Assembly (NCBI GenBank): GCA_027596075.1
Contig: JADGJC010000074.1
Span: 65,792 to 129,791 of the forward strand
Direction: 5' to 3'
DNA from: Rhizophlyctis rosea
Lineage: Eukaryota > Chytridiomycota > Chytridiomycetes > Rhizophlyctidales > Rhizophlyctidaceae
DNA length: 64,000 nucleotides
Shown here: in pieces, positions 45,514-56,331 of the stretch
How positions within the stretch are numbered: position 1 is the first letter of the stretch
Layout: each line of letters opens with the position of its first letter
Made by a program: the position numbers and the translations under genes
The notes under the pieces: generated by a model
What the model was told of the DNA's origin: nothing
Database searches by the model: none
Seen by the model: only the letters and a program-made list of their open reading frames with translations

Positions 45514-47092
45514 ATGTCCGCCCCGTACGTATCCGGAAGTTTGACAGTGGAGTGAACGGCGAGTGGTTCTGGAGGTGAAAGGGTGGACATTTGTTGGGAA
45601 AAAAAAATTGAGAAAATTGTTGGACGTCAATGCGGTTGTTTGTTTCTAGGCTCAGGTCGACCATCATGCCATTATTCTCACGTCGTGTTGTCCGTCCGAG
45701 GGCAGCAAGCTTGAGGTTGTGGGAGTAAGAGCAGTCTTGGTCGTCTCGGACGTCCAGACCCTTTCTCCTTAAATACATGCTGCGATAGACGAGTGCTCCT
45801 CGTGGGGCTGCCTCCTCGTCTACACTTATCTTGAGTTAGCCTTGCGCTTGCTCGGGGATTTGCTAGTGTGACTCTTCGGATCACTCTGGTCAAATTTATT
45901 CGTTGGAACTGGTTTCTCGCCCTGGCCGGCATTGACTGAATGATCCCAACGCTGTCCCGCCCAACTCCGGGGCTCACCGCTGCCTCTTCGGCATGCATGG
46001 TCGCTGACGGTTTCATGTTCTTGTTACATCCAGAGCTGCCAAGACCTTCGTCCCCGAGTCTATCCTCAAGAAGAGGAAGGCCACCGAGAAGATCGCCGCC
46101 GAGCGTGCCGTCGCCGATGTCGAGCGCAAGAAGGTAAATAGAAAAGAAGTGGATGAGGTGTAAGGGGGGAAGCGGTGATGACAGCAATCAACAGCTAACG
46201 AGCCAAACGGCGATGGAGTTGCTACAAATACCATCTTTCGGGACTGACGCTTCTTGGGGCTTTTGGGGATTGGGTGTTGCGCTGTACCAAGTGACTTCAG
46301 TACTGATTCACGTTTTGCGACATCTTCAGGCCAACAAGCTTAAGCGCAAGGTCATCTTCAAGCGCGCTGAGCAATACGTTAAGGAGTACCGCGCCAAGGA
46401 GCGTGATGAGGTCCGCCTCAGGCGCCAGGCCAAGGCTCAGGGTTCCTTCTACGTTCCCGCTGAGGCCAGCCTCGCCTTCGTTGTCCGCATCAAGGGGTAA
46501 GTTGAAATTGCTGGCCATTATTCTATGCGAAAGAGAGAGCAAAATCAGATGCTCATGATTATTTCTTTCAGTATCAACAAGATTGCCCCCAAGCCCCGCA
46601 AGATCTTGCAACTCCTCCGTTTGAACAAGATCAACAGCGGTACCTTCGTCAAGCTCACCAAGGCTACCCTTCAGATGCTCCAATGGGTTGGTCCCTACGT
46701 CGCTTGGGGGTAAGCATCACAGCGTCATACCTCGTACAGTTTGGGCAGTTGCTAACTCTCTTCGTTGCAGTTACCCCAACCTCAAGACCGTCAAGGAGTT
46801 GGTCTACAAGCGTGGTTTCGCCAAGATCGACAAGCAGCGCATCCCCATCACCGAGAACGCTGTCATCGAGAAGGCTCTCGGCCAATTCGGCATCATCTGC
46901 ATTGAGGACTTGGTCCACGAGATCTTCACCGTCGGCCCCAACTTCAAGCAGGCTAACGCTTTCCTCTGGCCCTTCCTTCTCTCCAACCCCACTGGTGGCT
47001 ACAAGGGCAAGAAGGTTCCCCACTTCATTGAGGGTGGCGAGTCTGGCAACCGTGAGGACCACATCAACGCTTTGATCCAAAAGATGTTGTAA
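45514..47092 (+). CDS. RPL7: 60S ribosomal protein L7 (uL30)
   Basis: Five exons. Exon 1 is only 11 nt (45514-45524, MSA plus CC); exon 2 runs 46034-46133 ([20 protein letters not shown]); exon 3 runs 46330-46496; exon 4 starts at 46572; the last starts near 46771. Phases agree. The protein includes [80 protein letters not shown] and ends [12 protein letters not shown], a full-length uL30. Intron 1 is long (509 nt). Intron 2 (46134-46329) carries a C/D snoRNA candidate, as RPL7 introns do in yeast. Confidence 0.95.
46169..46253 (+). ncRNA. Box C/D snoRNA in RPL7 intron 2 (snR39/snR59-like)
   Basis: A 6-bp terminal stem GAAGCG (46169-46174) / CGCTTC (46248-46253) directly abuts box C GTGATGA (46175-46181) and box D CTGA (46244-46247). 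CGATGGA near 46210 could be C'. The 13 nt ACCATCTTTCGGG (46230-46242) before box D are complementary to CCCGAAAGAUGGU, a conserved stretch of eukaryotic LSU rRNA. By the D+5 rule the predicted 2'-O-methylation is on the G of CCCG. The 3' end lies 76 nt before the 3' splice site, as for intronic snoRNAs. Yeast RPL7 introns host snR39 and snR59, whose target is in the same helix. Sense strand, 85 nt. Confidence 0.85.
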
Positions 47093-47466
47093 ACTGCTTT
47101 TCGTCAAATACATTTCGTGAGCGGGTCGCTTGACGTCCATATTTTTCATAACCGTGTCGTCTCGTTGTTTTGTGTTGTTGTTCACCTGTTATTATGAGAG
47201 GAATGTGCTATCGTTATCAAGCTGCGTCACTATATCTTCCTGCAACCACGTGCTTATATCTGCGTGTGGGTTGGAAACAGTAGGGCATCATCATCATCAT
47301 CTGGGAGCGGGGTCGAACCGCACCAGTGAGTGCAACACAGCTCACTTTTGACAGATCTGGGAAAGATGATGTCCCACCAGTCCCAACCCAAAGTGGAGGT
47401 AACTTTACCACATCATGCTGCGTTATGAACGCCATGGCATGCAATGATACTGATAGTTGGTTGTCG

Positions 47467-47585
47467 CCGCACAAGCTCGTACAGCCCCTCAGTCTTGTCG
47501 AGGGCACTGCCGGCACCCTATCCAAGAAGGACAAGCTGGGGTTTTACCCCCAGGCGGACTCATAGCAATGGAAACCACACCCGAG
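47467..47585 (+). repeat. Direct repeat of about 120 bp, copy 1
   Basis: Starts CCGCACAAGCTCGTACA and runs through GCCGGCACCCTATCCAA and AGGACAAGCTGGG to the CCACACCCGAG region. Copy 2 begins 172 bp later. Confidence 0.75.
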
Positions 47586-47638
47586 GACACAAAAAGAACA
47601 GGACACAAGTGGACAATGGACAATTGGAAGTTGGTCTG

Positions 47639-47764
47639 CCGCACAAGCTCGTACAACCCCTCAACTTGTCGAGGCAGCTGCCGGCACCCTGTCCAAAAAA
47701 GGACAAGCTGGGTTTTTTAGGCCCAGGCGGACCCATAGCACTCGAAAAACCACACCCAGAGACG
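47639..47764 (+). repeat. Direct repeat of about 120 bp, copy 2
   Basis: Starts CCGCACAAGCTCGTACA, with GCCGGCACCCTGTCCAAA and AGGACAAGCTGGG, ending CCACACCCAGAG. Similar to 47467-47585 over its length with scattered changes and small indels. Confidence 0.75.
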
Positions 47765-48548
47765 CAGTAGAAAGGCAGGAAGCAGACCGATCCCACACGC
47801 AGACAAGCAGAACACCTATCCACACGGTATTTTATGGCCCCCGGATGGGCATACAGGTGGGACGACGGTAGTTTATGGCCCCCGTGCGAGCATTGTTAAA
47901 AATGTCTAGGTACAAACCTTGAGGGGGAAGGGAGGGTTGCTGAGGTGACTTGGTGCCGTTGTCGTTGTCGGAGCCGAGGTGTCGTTGTCGAAGTCGGGGG
48001 TGTTGGTGTTGGAGTCGAACGTGCTGTTGTTGCAGTCGAAAGGTGCTGTCGAAAGTTAGATGGTGGTGCCGGAGTTAGTGTCGGATACCCCAAAGGGTGA
48101 TCCTGAGCATAAACCAAGGGAAGAGGGGGAAGCGGGACATACCTAAATACCTCCAGCTCGATTACTTTGATTACTTGTGCACCGGAACTCGCACAGGCGG
48201 GGCTGTCGACGTTGCTTGCGGATGCCCATGGTCATTGTTCCGGTGCAGAGTGATAAAGAAGCGAGAGAGAAAGGGGAGGGGACTTCGCTTTGACTGTCAG
48301 TGGCAGCATTGCTTTGTCATCAATGTGGCTTGGCGGATCACCAACGCGAGTCCCGGCCCAAAAGCCCCACATCATGCCCCAAGGCCGTTCCCAGGTTGGG
48401 GGCTGCCACATGCATTTTCACGGTTTCCCTTCCCACAACGCAAATAAACAAAAGGTGGTTCGCATAGCGAGATATTTGAACCCGACGTCTTTTCAGTCAC
48501 GTAAAAGTCCCGCAGGGTCGCAGCGCAGCGATTCAAAGTAGTCAACCA

Positions 48549-49619
48549 ATGCGACGGAGTCCGTCTTTTCCAGGAATGAACCAAGACGGAGAAGAAACCG
48601 CGGTAAGGGCTTGACGTGTTGCTCTTCGCGCCAATCACTTACACAGGGAACGTAACCACTGTCTTTCACATAGTTCTTGCAACAGGAAACGTATGTTAGC
48701 TCGTGACACGACACTTTCACAGCACATCTTTGGGCTAACTTGAGCACATTCACAGTGGCGCCGGCTTGGATAGATCATCTTGGTCGCGCGTTCCGCAGCC
48801 CTCATCAACAACACGAATAAACAGGTCCGAGCACTTCCACTCAATTGCAAATCGCATCCTTCATTCCGCTTTCTACAAATGGTTCTATTTGGGAATGGCG
48901 ATCACATCGATAATATGTCTAATAATGGTAGGCCAGAAATAATCTTCTGCTCGGGGTTGTGCAATGCTAATGTGTACAATATGGTTCGAATTGTAGTCCC
49001 TTGCATCGCGTTGGTGAGTCCGAAGTTGCATTGTTGAACGTCAAGGAATTGGAGCTAAGCTTAATGAATCAGCCCGTCGGGCTGGTTTTACGTTCTTGAG
49101 ATCATTGTCAATCTCTCTATGATAGCAGAAGTTGCAGTACGATTTTTGGCATTACGACATGTAAGGAAAGCCGTTCGTTCCTCGCATCGGACGTGTATTG
49201 ACTCAATGAACAGCTCTTCTGGAAATCATTGTGGAATATTGGCGATGTTTTGCTCGTGGGACTATGTGTGATTACGCTGATAGTGTTGGGCTTTGGGGAA
49301 TGTGGGGAGTCGAGAAGTACAGAGGCGGTAGCGGAGGAGATTGTGCTGGTTCTACGGAACGGGGCCCAGCTTGTGCGGTTGATGAGGATGATGGCCAAGT
49401 ATGCGATCTCGTCGATGTCAAATTCATATAGAAATGGACTCGGTCTGACCATCACCTGCTAGAAATCGTCGTCAATTAACCACGCGAAACACCAACATCG
49501 ATTTTGGATCCATTATCGGAACCAGTCCCAATCAACTGGCTCCCGATATTCTTCCAGGAGGGACATTTGGAAATTACGATACTAACATCAATTGGGACGA
49601 GGAAGAGGACTTCCTGTAG
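48549..49619 (+). CDS. Stand-alone four-helix voltage-sensor-like membrane protein
   Basis: The N-terminus is uncertain; ATG at 48549 gives MRRSPSFPGMNQ, but the link to later exons is not proven. From about 48745 exons join in phase. A soluble start (LDRSSWSRVPQPSSTTRINR) precedes S1 (FYKWFYLGMAITSIICLIM). S2 follows (GWFYVLEIIVNLSMIAEVAV, then RFLALRH), with acidic residues in the helix. S3 (LWNIGDVLLVGLCVITLIVL) has an Asp. S4 (IVLVLRNGAQLVRLMRMMAK) has repeated positive residues. The C-terminus is short and acidic (FGNYDTNINWDEEEDFL) with no pore domain. The layout is that of Hv1-type or orphan voltage-sensor proteins, but the S4 pattern does not match the Hv1 RxWRxxR signature. Confidence 0.65.
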
Positions 49620-49804
49620 TTTTACCAATGAGACGAATGAAGAAGAGATGACATGAATGTGTGAAATTGGAGAGCGAGACAAGTGAGAATGGTGATCAAC
49701 TGCCATCAGTGTCAAGTTGTCAACGTCGCACCGTAAAGTGTTGACGACATTTACTAGCAGCACGGACTTGTGGAATGCGAAGGTTGACCAAATCCAGGTC
49801 ACAA

Positions 49805-49856
49805 CATGGTCATGTCAGTTCATGCAGGTGCATCATGGTCATGTCAGTTCGTGCAG
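49805..49856 (+). repeat. 29-bp tandem duplication
   Basis: CATGGTCATGTCAGTTC followed by ATGCAG or GTGCAG occurs twice, 29 bp apart. Confidence 0.75.
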
Positions 49857-50332
49857 TAAATCCAGGGAAACCCAACTTTCGCCTGGGAAAGCAGCCTCGT
49901 GCTTGAACATTCCATGGAGACCCAGCCCATTTTACCCACACTCCCTCTCCTGCACCTCATACACATTCTGTCAAACATCTCCCACACGCACATTCGTCAA
50001 GACACTGTTGAGATTTGCTTTTCTATATTGAGATCCACTGTCTATATACATGTTCTTATCTATATATCTGAAACCTTCCCGCGGTGCAAATGATTGTTAC
50101 AAGACAACCTAAAAACCGAAATGCCAGGTTAGCAAGGTTCAGGTACAAATGATCTCAACAACCGATGCCCCAATGACCAGCGCTAACAGCCCATCAGACA
50201 TCCAAGGAAGGTAAACTTTTGCCAGCATGGGGTCTTTCGACCCTTCGGTGGAAACTGCGAATTGGAAACAAAAAACTTCATCATGGGGCGGCGCGCGAAT
50301 GCTCGGTGGGTGGGGGGGGGCGGCGGCGGGGG

Positions 50333-50342
50333 NNNNNNNNNN
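50333..50342. other. Assembly gap (10 N)
   Basis: Ten N directly after a G/C-only tract of about 25 bases, so it is probably a sequencing break at GC-rich low-complexity DNA. Real length unknown. Confidence 0.95.
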
Positions 50343-51326
50343 CCCCTCCCGGTCCACTCGGTGACAGCTCTGAAGCTTACCTTGGTCATCAAATAGGCAA
50401 CGTGCAAGGATAAGCAACCAAACGAAGGAGGATATCTGTGGTCACAAAATGACAGACAGTCAATACACAGTTCGAATAAAGCATCCAAATGAACCCGGAT
50501 GGCATGACGGGTCAGACAAGGCACTGGCTAAAGTGAACCACTCCAACAAGGAATGGCGACAGTTTCAGCATGGTCGATAAGCCGAGGAAAGAATTTTTAT
50601 CGTCCCTCCCATATGCCACCCAGTTCGCTGACCTTGACACACTACTTACCAAGCGCTGCGATTTCTCGCGCGAGAGCGATCGGGAATGTGAGAGTGAGAA
50701 GAAGAAAACGGGGTGTTATTTATAACTTTTCCTGCTGGCTGAGTTGTGGCTGTTTGTGGCTTGCGATTGTCCAGCCCCACGATGGTGATCGAGCCGCTGA
50801 TAATGTCTCACCTCTCAAGTCCCGAATTGTGGCGGCCCCAACCCCTTCCCCACACACTCCCTCCATCACCTACGTGCAGAGTTGTTCCCATCGCTAACAG
50901 CCAGTCCCACTCCCACGCGAAAAAACACTCTTAGCACCCTCGGCAGTGTTGCGCCCAGCTGTATGGACTTGAATGGACGGCCAAAGTGAGTGGAGCGTTT
51001 GCGGCACACCCTAGGGCTGTTACTTACCCTTTCCTTTCCTCAGCTGGCGGCAGTAGACCCAGGAGCCTAAGCCAAAGGTACTGGACTTTGCTGTTATGAC
51101 GCGGTAATGGTCTCCAGCTTTTGCGTCCCGGAGCTGACTTGGAACTTCTTTATCTTCGACTCGCGCAGCAAAACCATTAAATCTCAGTGGGGAACACGCT
51201 GTGCGCATCTCCCTGGAACGTACGTATTTCGCGACCTTCCGCTGAATTTCTGGCTCCCACTCACGCCTCACGCTAGCATAAAGCCTGTTGTAATACCTGC
51301 GGAGGGTCGAGTTTCGCACGCGGGAA

Positions 51327-53132
51327 TTGGTTTGGGAGCAGGCATCCTTGGTGGGAAGTGAGTATATTGACGTTGAGGAACCCTATTTGCGCTTTTCTCA
51401 ATATAGTTCCAGGTGGGCGATACTACCCGATCCTGCTGACGTAAATACAACTTTGACGCATGATAACTCGCAACAATTTGAGGATATGAACATAAGTCGG
51501 AAAAGCTCGGATGCTAGTCCTCCCAACAGGAAGTCCGCGACGAAAACGCCGGTTGCACATGGTAAACCTCAGTCGCACGAGGCATCTCCCGAATCACAGT
51601 TGCCTAAGCTTGTCACAGATAAGAAGAATGACGACGAAAGCAAGATGATGGCGGACGTGGCGAAATTGAATACGCTATCAATACGATTTACAAAATTCAA
51701 GAACATGTTGGAGTTGCCTAATATAGATTTGGGTTTGTATTGGCCGCTATGAAGGTTTGAATATTTCTCCCCTGACTGCGTTGCATCAGAGCAATTGCGA
51801 AAGTTGTCGTGGTCTGGGATTCCAGAGGAGATCCGCCCCACCGTTTGGAAATTATTGATGGTGAGGAGGGATGTTTTGCCGAATTCGTTCCATATGCTAA
51901 AATATGATCATGCAGGGGTATTTGCCAGCAAATTCAGATCGACGAGAAACCACATTGCAGCGGAAGCGGAAAGAGTATGACGAATTTGTGTCACAGTCTT
52001 TTGGAAAAGGGAAGGCGGGATTAGATCAAGCGTTGATTCACCAGGTGAGAAATGGCTCTTCCACTCATCTGAATACGGGAGAAGGCTCATACGACAGCGG
52101 AACAGATTCATATAGATGTCCAAAGAACAAACGCTTCCATCCCATTATACCAAAATCCGCGGATACAGGAGGTCGGTAGTCAGTAGTAATCTCGTTAGGC
52201 TTTTACCAACATTCCCAAAAAGGGACTAGAGCGGGTTCTTTATTGTTGGGCAATACGTCACCCGGCGAGCGGTTACGTGCAGGGAATCAATGATCTGGTA
52301 ACGCCCTTCTTCCAGGTGTACTTGCAATCAAACGTCAGTGAGTATCAACAGATTTTGGGAATAGCTGCACCAAATATGCTGATTGTGCTCTGCTAGAGGG
52401 TGACGTAGAGCGAACGGACGTAGATAGCATCTCGCAAGAAACACTGAGCGAGGTGGAGGCAGACTGTTTTTGGTGTCTGAGCAAGCTATTAGATGGAATA
52501 CAGGTAATGCCGATGTGCTCCTGTCGCGATACAATATGGATCCCACTGACCTTGCAAATTGATTTAGGACAACTACACTGCTGGGCAACCCGGCATTCAA
52601 CGACAAATAGCTAGATTGAAGGAACTTATAAATCGAATTGACGGTGAGCTTCTCTCGAGACGTTCGACCTCTTACTTGTTATGCTCACACTCAGCCGACA
52701 CCATAGCACCACTATATCAGCATCTGCAGTCACAAGGCATTGAGTTCATCCAATTTGCCTTTAGATGGATGAACTGCCTCCTGATGAGAGAGCTGTCACT
52801 GAGAAATACGATCAGAATGTGGGATTCATATCAAGCGGAGGGGACGGATGGGTTTTCAGAGTTCCATCTGTATGTTTGCGCCGCCTTCTTGGTGAAGTGG
52901 TCCAACGAATTGAAGAAGATGGAGTTTCAGGTAGATGTTACTGATCGGAACGACATATGCGCCCTTCGTACTAACGAAATATCCTTGACAGGACATGATG
53001 ATGTTTTTACAGTCGCTACCGACGGCGAATTGGGATGAAAAGGATATTGAGTTATTACTCTCGGAAGCGTTTATGTGGAAATCACTCTTCCATAATTCGC
53101 CGAGTCATTTGGCGAGCCATTCCCCGTCATAA
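51327..53132 (+). CDS. GYP1: TBC-domain Rab GTPase-activating protein (Gyp1/TBC1D22 type)
   Basis: Promotes GTP hydrolysis by Rab proteins; Gyp1 acts on Ypt1 at the Golgi. The start at 51327 (MVWEQASLVGSEYIDVEEPY) is likely but unproven. A Ser-rich leader precedes the domain: RKLSWSGIPEEIRPTVWKLL, GYLPANSDRRETTLQRKRKE, QIHIDVQRTNASIPLYQ, the Arg-finger region IHIDVQRT, and the Gln finger YVQGINDLVTPFFQVYL. Helices DCFWCLSKLLDGIQDNYTAG and FRWMNCLLMRELSLRNTIRM follow. It ends MMMFLQSLPTANWDEKDIEL, LLSEAFMWKSLFHNSPSHLA. Both catalytic fingers are present. The stop (TAA, 53132) faces the DLD stop 272 bp away. Confidence 0.88.
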
Positions 53133-53403
53133 CGAAGCGGGATGGTATGGACAAGTCTTTGGTTTAGGGTGGGAACGATTGTATATAATGGGCGCGGCGT
53201 GTTGTAATATCAGAAGTCCACAGTTGAACATTTTTTGAGGTCCACCTCGAATGGGGCATGGGATTGGGATTACAGTTTTGTCATCAACGAGTGCTCTGTA
53301 TGTCTATTTCAACCATTTGGTTCAATTCCATACGTATTGCAGTTCCGCATCTACGAGTTACCAGACAACCTATCTATTCCGCGACGCCATGCCCCATCTT
53401 CTT

Positions 53404-55142
53404 TCACAGTTTTGCTTTTGCCCCTCCAGTTTTTGACGCTTCCAGGTGGAAAATTTTACCCGGATTCATGATCCCTTTTGGATCGACCACCTTCTTTATC
53501 CTCCTCATCAAGTCAACCGTCTCTGGCCCCACCTCCATCTCTAACAGCTCGATCTTCCCCGTTCCAACCCCATGTTCCCCAGTACACGTCCCGTCCATCG
53601 CTATCGCCGCCGCCGCATTTCGGAGTCTGAACGCCTCTGCTAATTGGAGCTCTTTCTCATTCTCCGGATCGATGACGAGGAGGACGTGGAAGTTTCCGTC
53701 GCCTATGATGGTGTAAGATAGGGTATCCAAACTCAAAGGATGCGTGATCATTCACGTACCAACATGTGCCAAGATAGTAGCCGTCAACCCATGCGAATCC
53801 AAATCCTCCCTCGTCTTGACCAGCATCTCCCTAATCCTCGAGATCGGCACCGCAGAATCCGTTGTCATAATCCTTACTCTAGTTCCCAACTCTGGACGAA
53901 GGTTCTTAGCCGCAAAGTACGCGGTCTTCCGGATAATCCACAATCGTTCCGCCTCCTCCTTATTGCTGCCAATGGTGAAGGCAAACTCCGACCGATGTTT
54001 GCAAGCCTTTTCGCAAATGGCGCGGACGGCTTCTGATTGTTCTCTGATTGTTGCTTCGGATGCGGCGGCAAGCTCTAAGAGGAGGGTGACATGTTCAGGG
54101 AAATGGTCGGCTTTATTTGATCGGCCGGCGTTCACGGAGCGGATTGCGTCCTTGTCCATCAGTTCCATTCGATGTAGTGCTATGCCGGCTTTCACCAGTT
54201 GCTGCACTGTTGGTCAATCGACTACATTCAGTATGTGCGGTATCGGGCAAGATGTGAGGTGAGCATAACCTGCCTGCAGTAGCTGCCTCATCTAAACTTC
54301 TATATTGGATCATAGCAATACTAATTGCCCGCGGAATATGCCGCAATCTCAGCGTCGCTTGTGATATTATGCCGAGCGTCCCTTCGCTTCCAATGAACAA
54401 TCTAGTCAAATCGTAGCCTGCCGATGACTTCGTTGCTCTTCGGCGAGTGCGAACAACAGTACCATCAGGTAGAACAACGCGCAATGATAGTACGTTGTCT
54501 TTCATAGTTCCGTATCTATGCATGAATTGAAAAGCGTCAATAGGACAAAAATGTGTCGGCGTGACAAATCAATTACCTCACCTCCACGCCAGAGTTCCCG
54601 AGCAATTTGTCCCGCACATTCCACCCACACACGCCGCTGCACCAGGATCCGGAGGGAAGAATAAACCCAACGGCTCGAGCTTTTCCTTTAACTCCATCCA
54701 TCCGATGCCCGGTTGCACCACTACATCCAAATCGTCGTCGTTGATTTTGACGATTTTGTCCATGGAGCTTACGTCGAGCGTTATGCCACCTCGACTAGTA
54801 GGTATCACATGCCCTTCTAATGATGTTCTACCTGCTGATGGGATGATAGGAATTCCATATCTGGAGTTCATAACGTGGCGTCAGTTGGGCAAGTGTGAAG
54901 TTGTGGTCTACATAGGGGTGCACATACTTGTTACAAGTTCTCGCTACGTTTACCATGTCCGCCTCACTGGTGACACTGACAACAGCATAAGGACGAACGG
55001 GATCGTGGTATGAAGGGTCTTTTGCATTTCGGTCTAGTTCACGAGCGTCGGTATTGACGGAGTCTGCGGGGAGTAGACTCTGCAGCTCGGAGAGGAACTC
55101 CTTCAGGTTCGCTGGTGGAACAGGCTTGATATGGGGCGTCAT
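53404..55142 (-). CDS. DLD1: D-lactate dehydrogenase (cytochrome), FAD-linked
   Basis: Oxidises D-lactate to pyruvate and passes electrons to cytochrome c in mitochondria. About five exons. It starts MTPHIKPVPPANLKEFLSEL at 55142; a longer start is possible, and no clear presequence is seen. The FAD-binding domain (FAD_binding_4) includes YGIPIIPSAGRTSLEGHVIP, TLDVSSMDKIVKINDDDLDV, PDPGAAACVGGMCGTNCSGT and YGTMKDNVLSLRVVLPDGTV. The FAD-oxidase C-terminal part includes AHVGDGNFHVLLVIDP with the conserved metal-binding His, and GTCTGEHGVGTGKIELLEME. It ends GIMNPGKIFHLEASKTGGAK. All core motifs are intact. Confidence 0.9.
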
Positions 55143-55425
55143 AGGACAGGGTTACTGACGATACTGTATCAGTGTGTAGACTTTCCGGTGGTTTTATTGA
55201 AATGTACTTCAGCTTTTTGCAACAATTCGAAGAGGGGGGAAACAGGACAGTCTGGTGGACGAAAGTAGCCCGGGATTCCGGGAAGCGAGGGTGACTCCAG
55301 GCTGGGGGCGGGGCCGGCTTGGGCCGAGGCCGCCGTTTGGGTGTTGTTTGCTGCTGCTAATTTCAATTTTCTTGTTCATTGAAATTTGTTTCCATCCAGG
55401 CAGGCTGCACAGTTGTCGGTAACTT

Positions 55426-56331
55426 GTGAACGGCGTGTCCATAATGTCGGCCCATGGAAGCTCTCTGGAGGAGCGCCTGTTGGCGTTCAAAACCTTTATG
55501 ACCACCCACTACTCTAGTCCCACGGAAGAGTCGACGCTGATCGTAACTGCACTCCTCACCGCACAACACCTTTCCTCCACAGACATCACTATATCCTTGC
55601 CTTCGAACGCCTCGCCAGACCTTCTGCAAGCGCTTTCTTCGATTGACATTAAACACAATGGCCAACTCGTACACCCAAATCTCTATGTAAACTATCTTGC
55701 TCTCATACGGGCAACTCGAACCGACTACCACCATGACGTACACCAAGCTTTTCAAACCCGACTCCTATGCCTTTTGACAACTCCACCATCCTATGCGGCT
55801 CCCAATGAGACTCTGTCGGCATTGAAAACGTTCAAAGACCGCTGCGCACCTTATATCTCCACTCACCCCTTCCTGCACGGGCTGTACAGAGCTCTATCTC
55901 TCGCACTTCAAAATCCCACATCGTCACTTTATTGGCACATAGATGACGCCGTATTCACTCAGAATGCCACTGTGGGAGTGGACGAAAGGTTGGACTTCAT
56001 GCGAGAGTCCATTCACCTCCTCCGCGATGTGATCGGCTTCATACCGGGGAAGCGGGAAGATGAAGCACAACCTGATCCGCCGCCCACAACGTCACTTACC
56101 ATCGACTCAACAAGTCTTCACTTATGGACTTTACCACCACCACATAAGACGTCCTATCTAGCTCGTCTCGCTCGTGTCGCATATCCTGGGAAGCGAATAG
56201 TATCATCCGTTCGACCAACAGGGCAAATAGTTGTGTCGACAGACAGCGTTCGTCAGGAAGTGTCTTTGGGAGAAAGGATTCAGGGGTGGATAGGACGGTT
56301 GTATCTTTGGTTGTTAGTATTGTTCACATAG
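55426..56331 (+). CDS. Hypothetical tail-anchored protein, about 300 aa, single exon
   Basis: Unbroken frame to TAG at 56331. The first in-frame ATG is 55426 (MNGVSIMSAHGSSLEERLLA); 55444 is also possible. It is mostly helical in appearance (LLQALSSIDIKHNGQLVHPN, PFLHGLYRALSLALQNPTSS), with a Pro-rich linker, then a terminal hydrophobic segment (IGRLYLWLLVLFT) that could be a C-terminal membrane anchor. It starts 284 bp from the divergent DLD gene. No family is recognised. Confidence 0.6.
   Translation: MNGVSIMSAHGSSLEERLLAFKTFMTTHYSSPTEESTLIVTALLTAQHLSSTDITISLPSNASPDLLQALSSIDIKHNGQLVHPNLYVNYLALIRATRTDYHHDVHQAFQTRLLCLLTTPPSYAAPNETLSALKTFKDRCAPYISTHPFLHGLYRALSLALQNPTSSLYWHIDDAVFTQNATVGVDERLDFMRESIHLLRDVIGFIPGKREDEAQPDPPPTTSLTIDSTSLHLWTLPPPHKTSYLARLARVAYPGKRIVSSVRPTGQIVVSTDSVRQEVSLGERIQGWIGRLYLWLLVLFT

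Larger units (their letters stand above)
47093..48548. other. Spacer with tandem-like direct repeats
   Basis: 1.4 kb between RPL7 and the voltage-sensor-like gene. Holds two copies of a sequence of about 120 bp (47467 and 47639) and an isolated tRNA-like B box on the minus strand near 47309-47319. No gene recognised. Confidence 0.5.
49620..51326. other. Intergenic region with assembly gap and 29-bp tandem unit
   Basis: 1.7 kb with no recognised gene. It contains two copies of CATGGTCATGTCAGTTCATG (49805 and 49834, period 29), a G-rich tract, the N gap at 50333-50342, and the promoter of the TBC gene. Confidence 0.5.

Noticed and set aside
47309..47319. B-box-like GGTTCGACCCC on the minus strand, suggesting a tRNA
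   Set aside because: A T-arm-like hairpin is present, but no matching acceptor stem, anticodon arm or A box could be found at the right distance.
55169..55366. Minus-strand frame upstream of D-lactate dehydrogenase as a first exon
   Set aside because: Out of frame with the 55142 start and without a convincing donor/acceptor pair.
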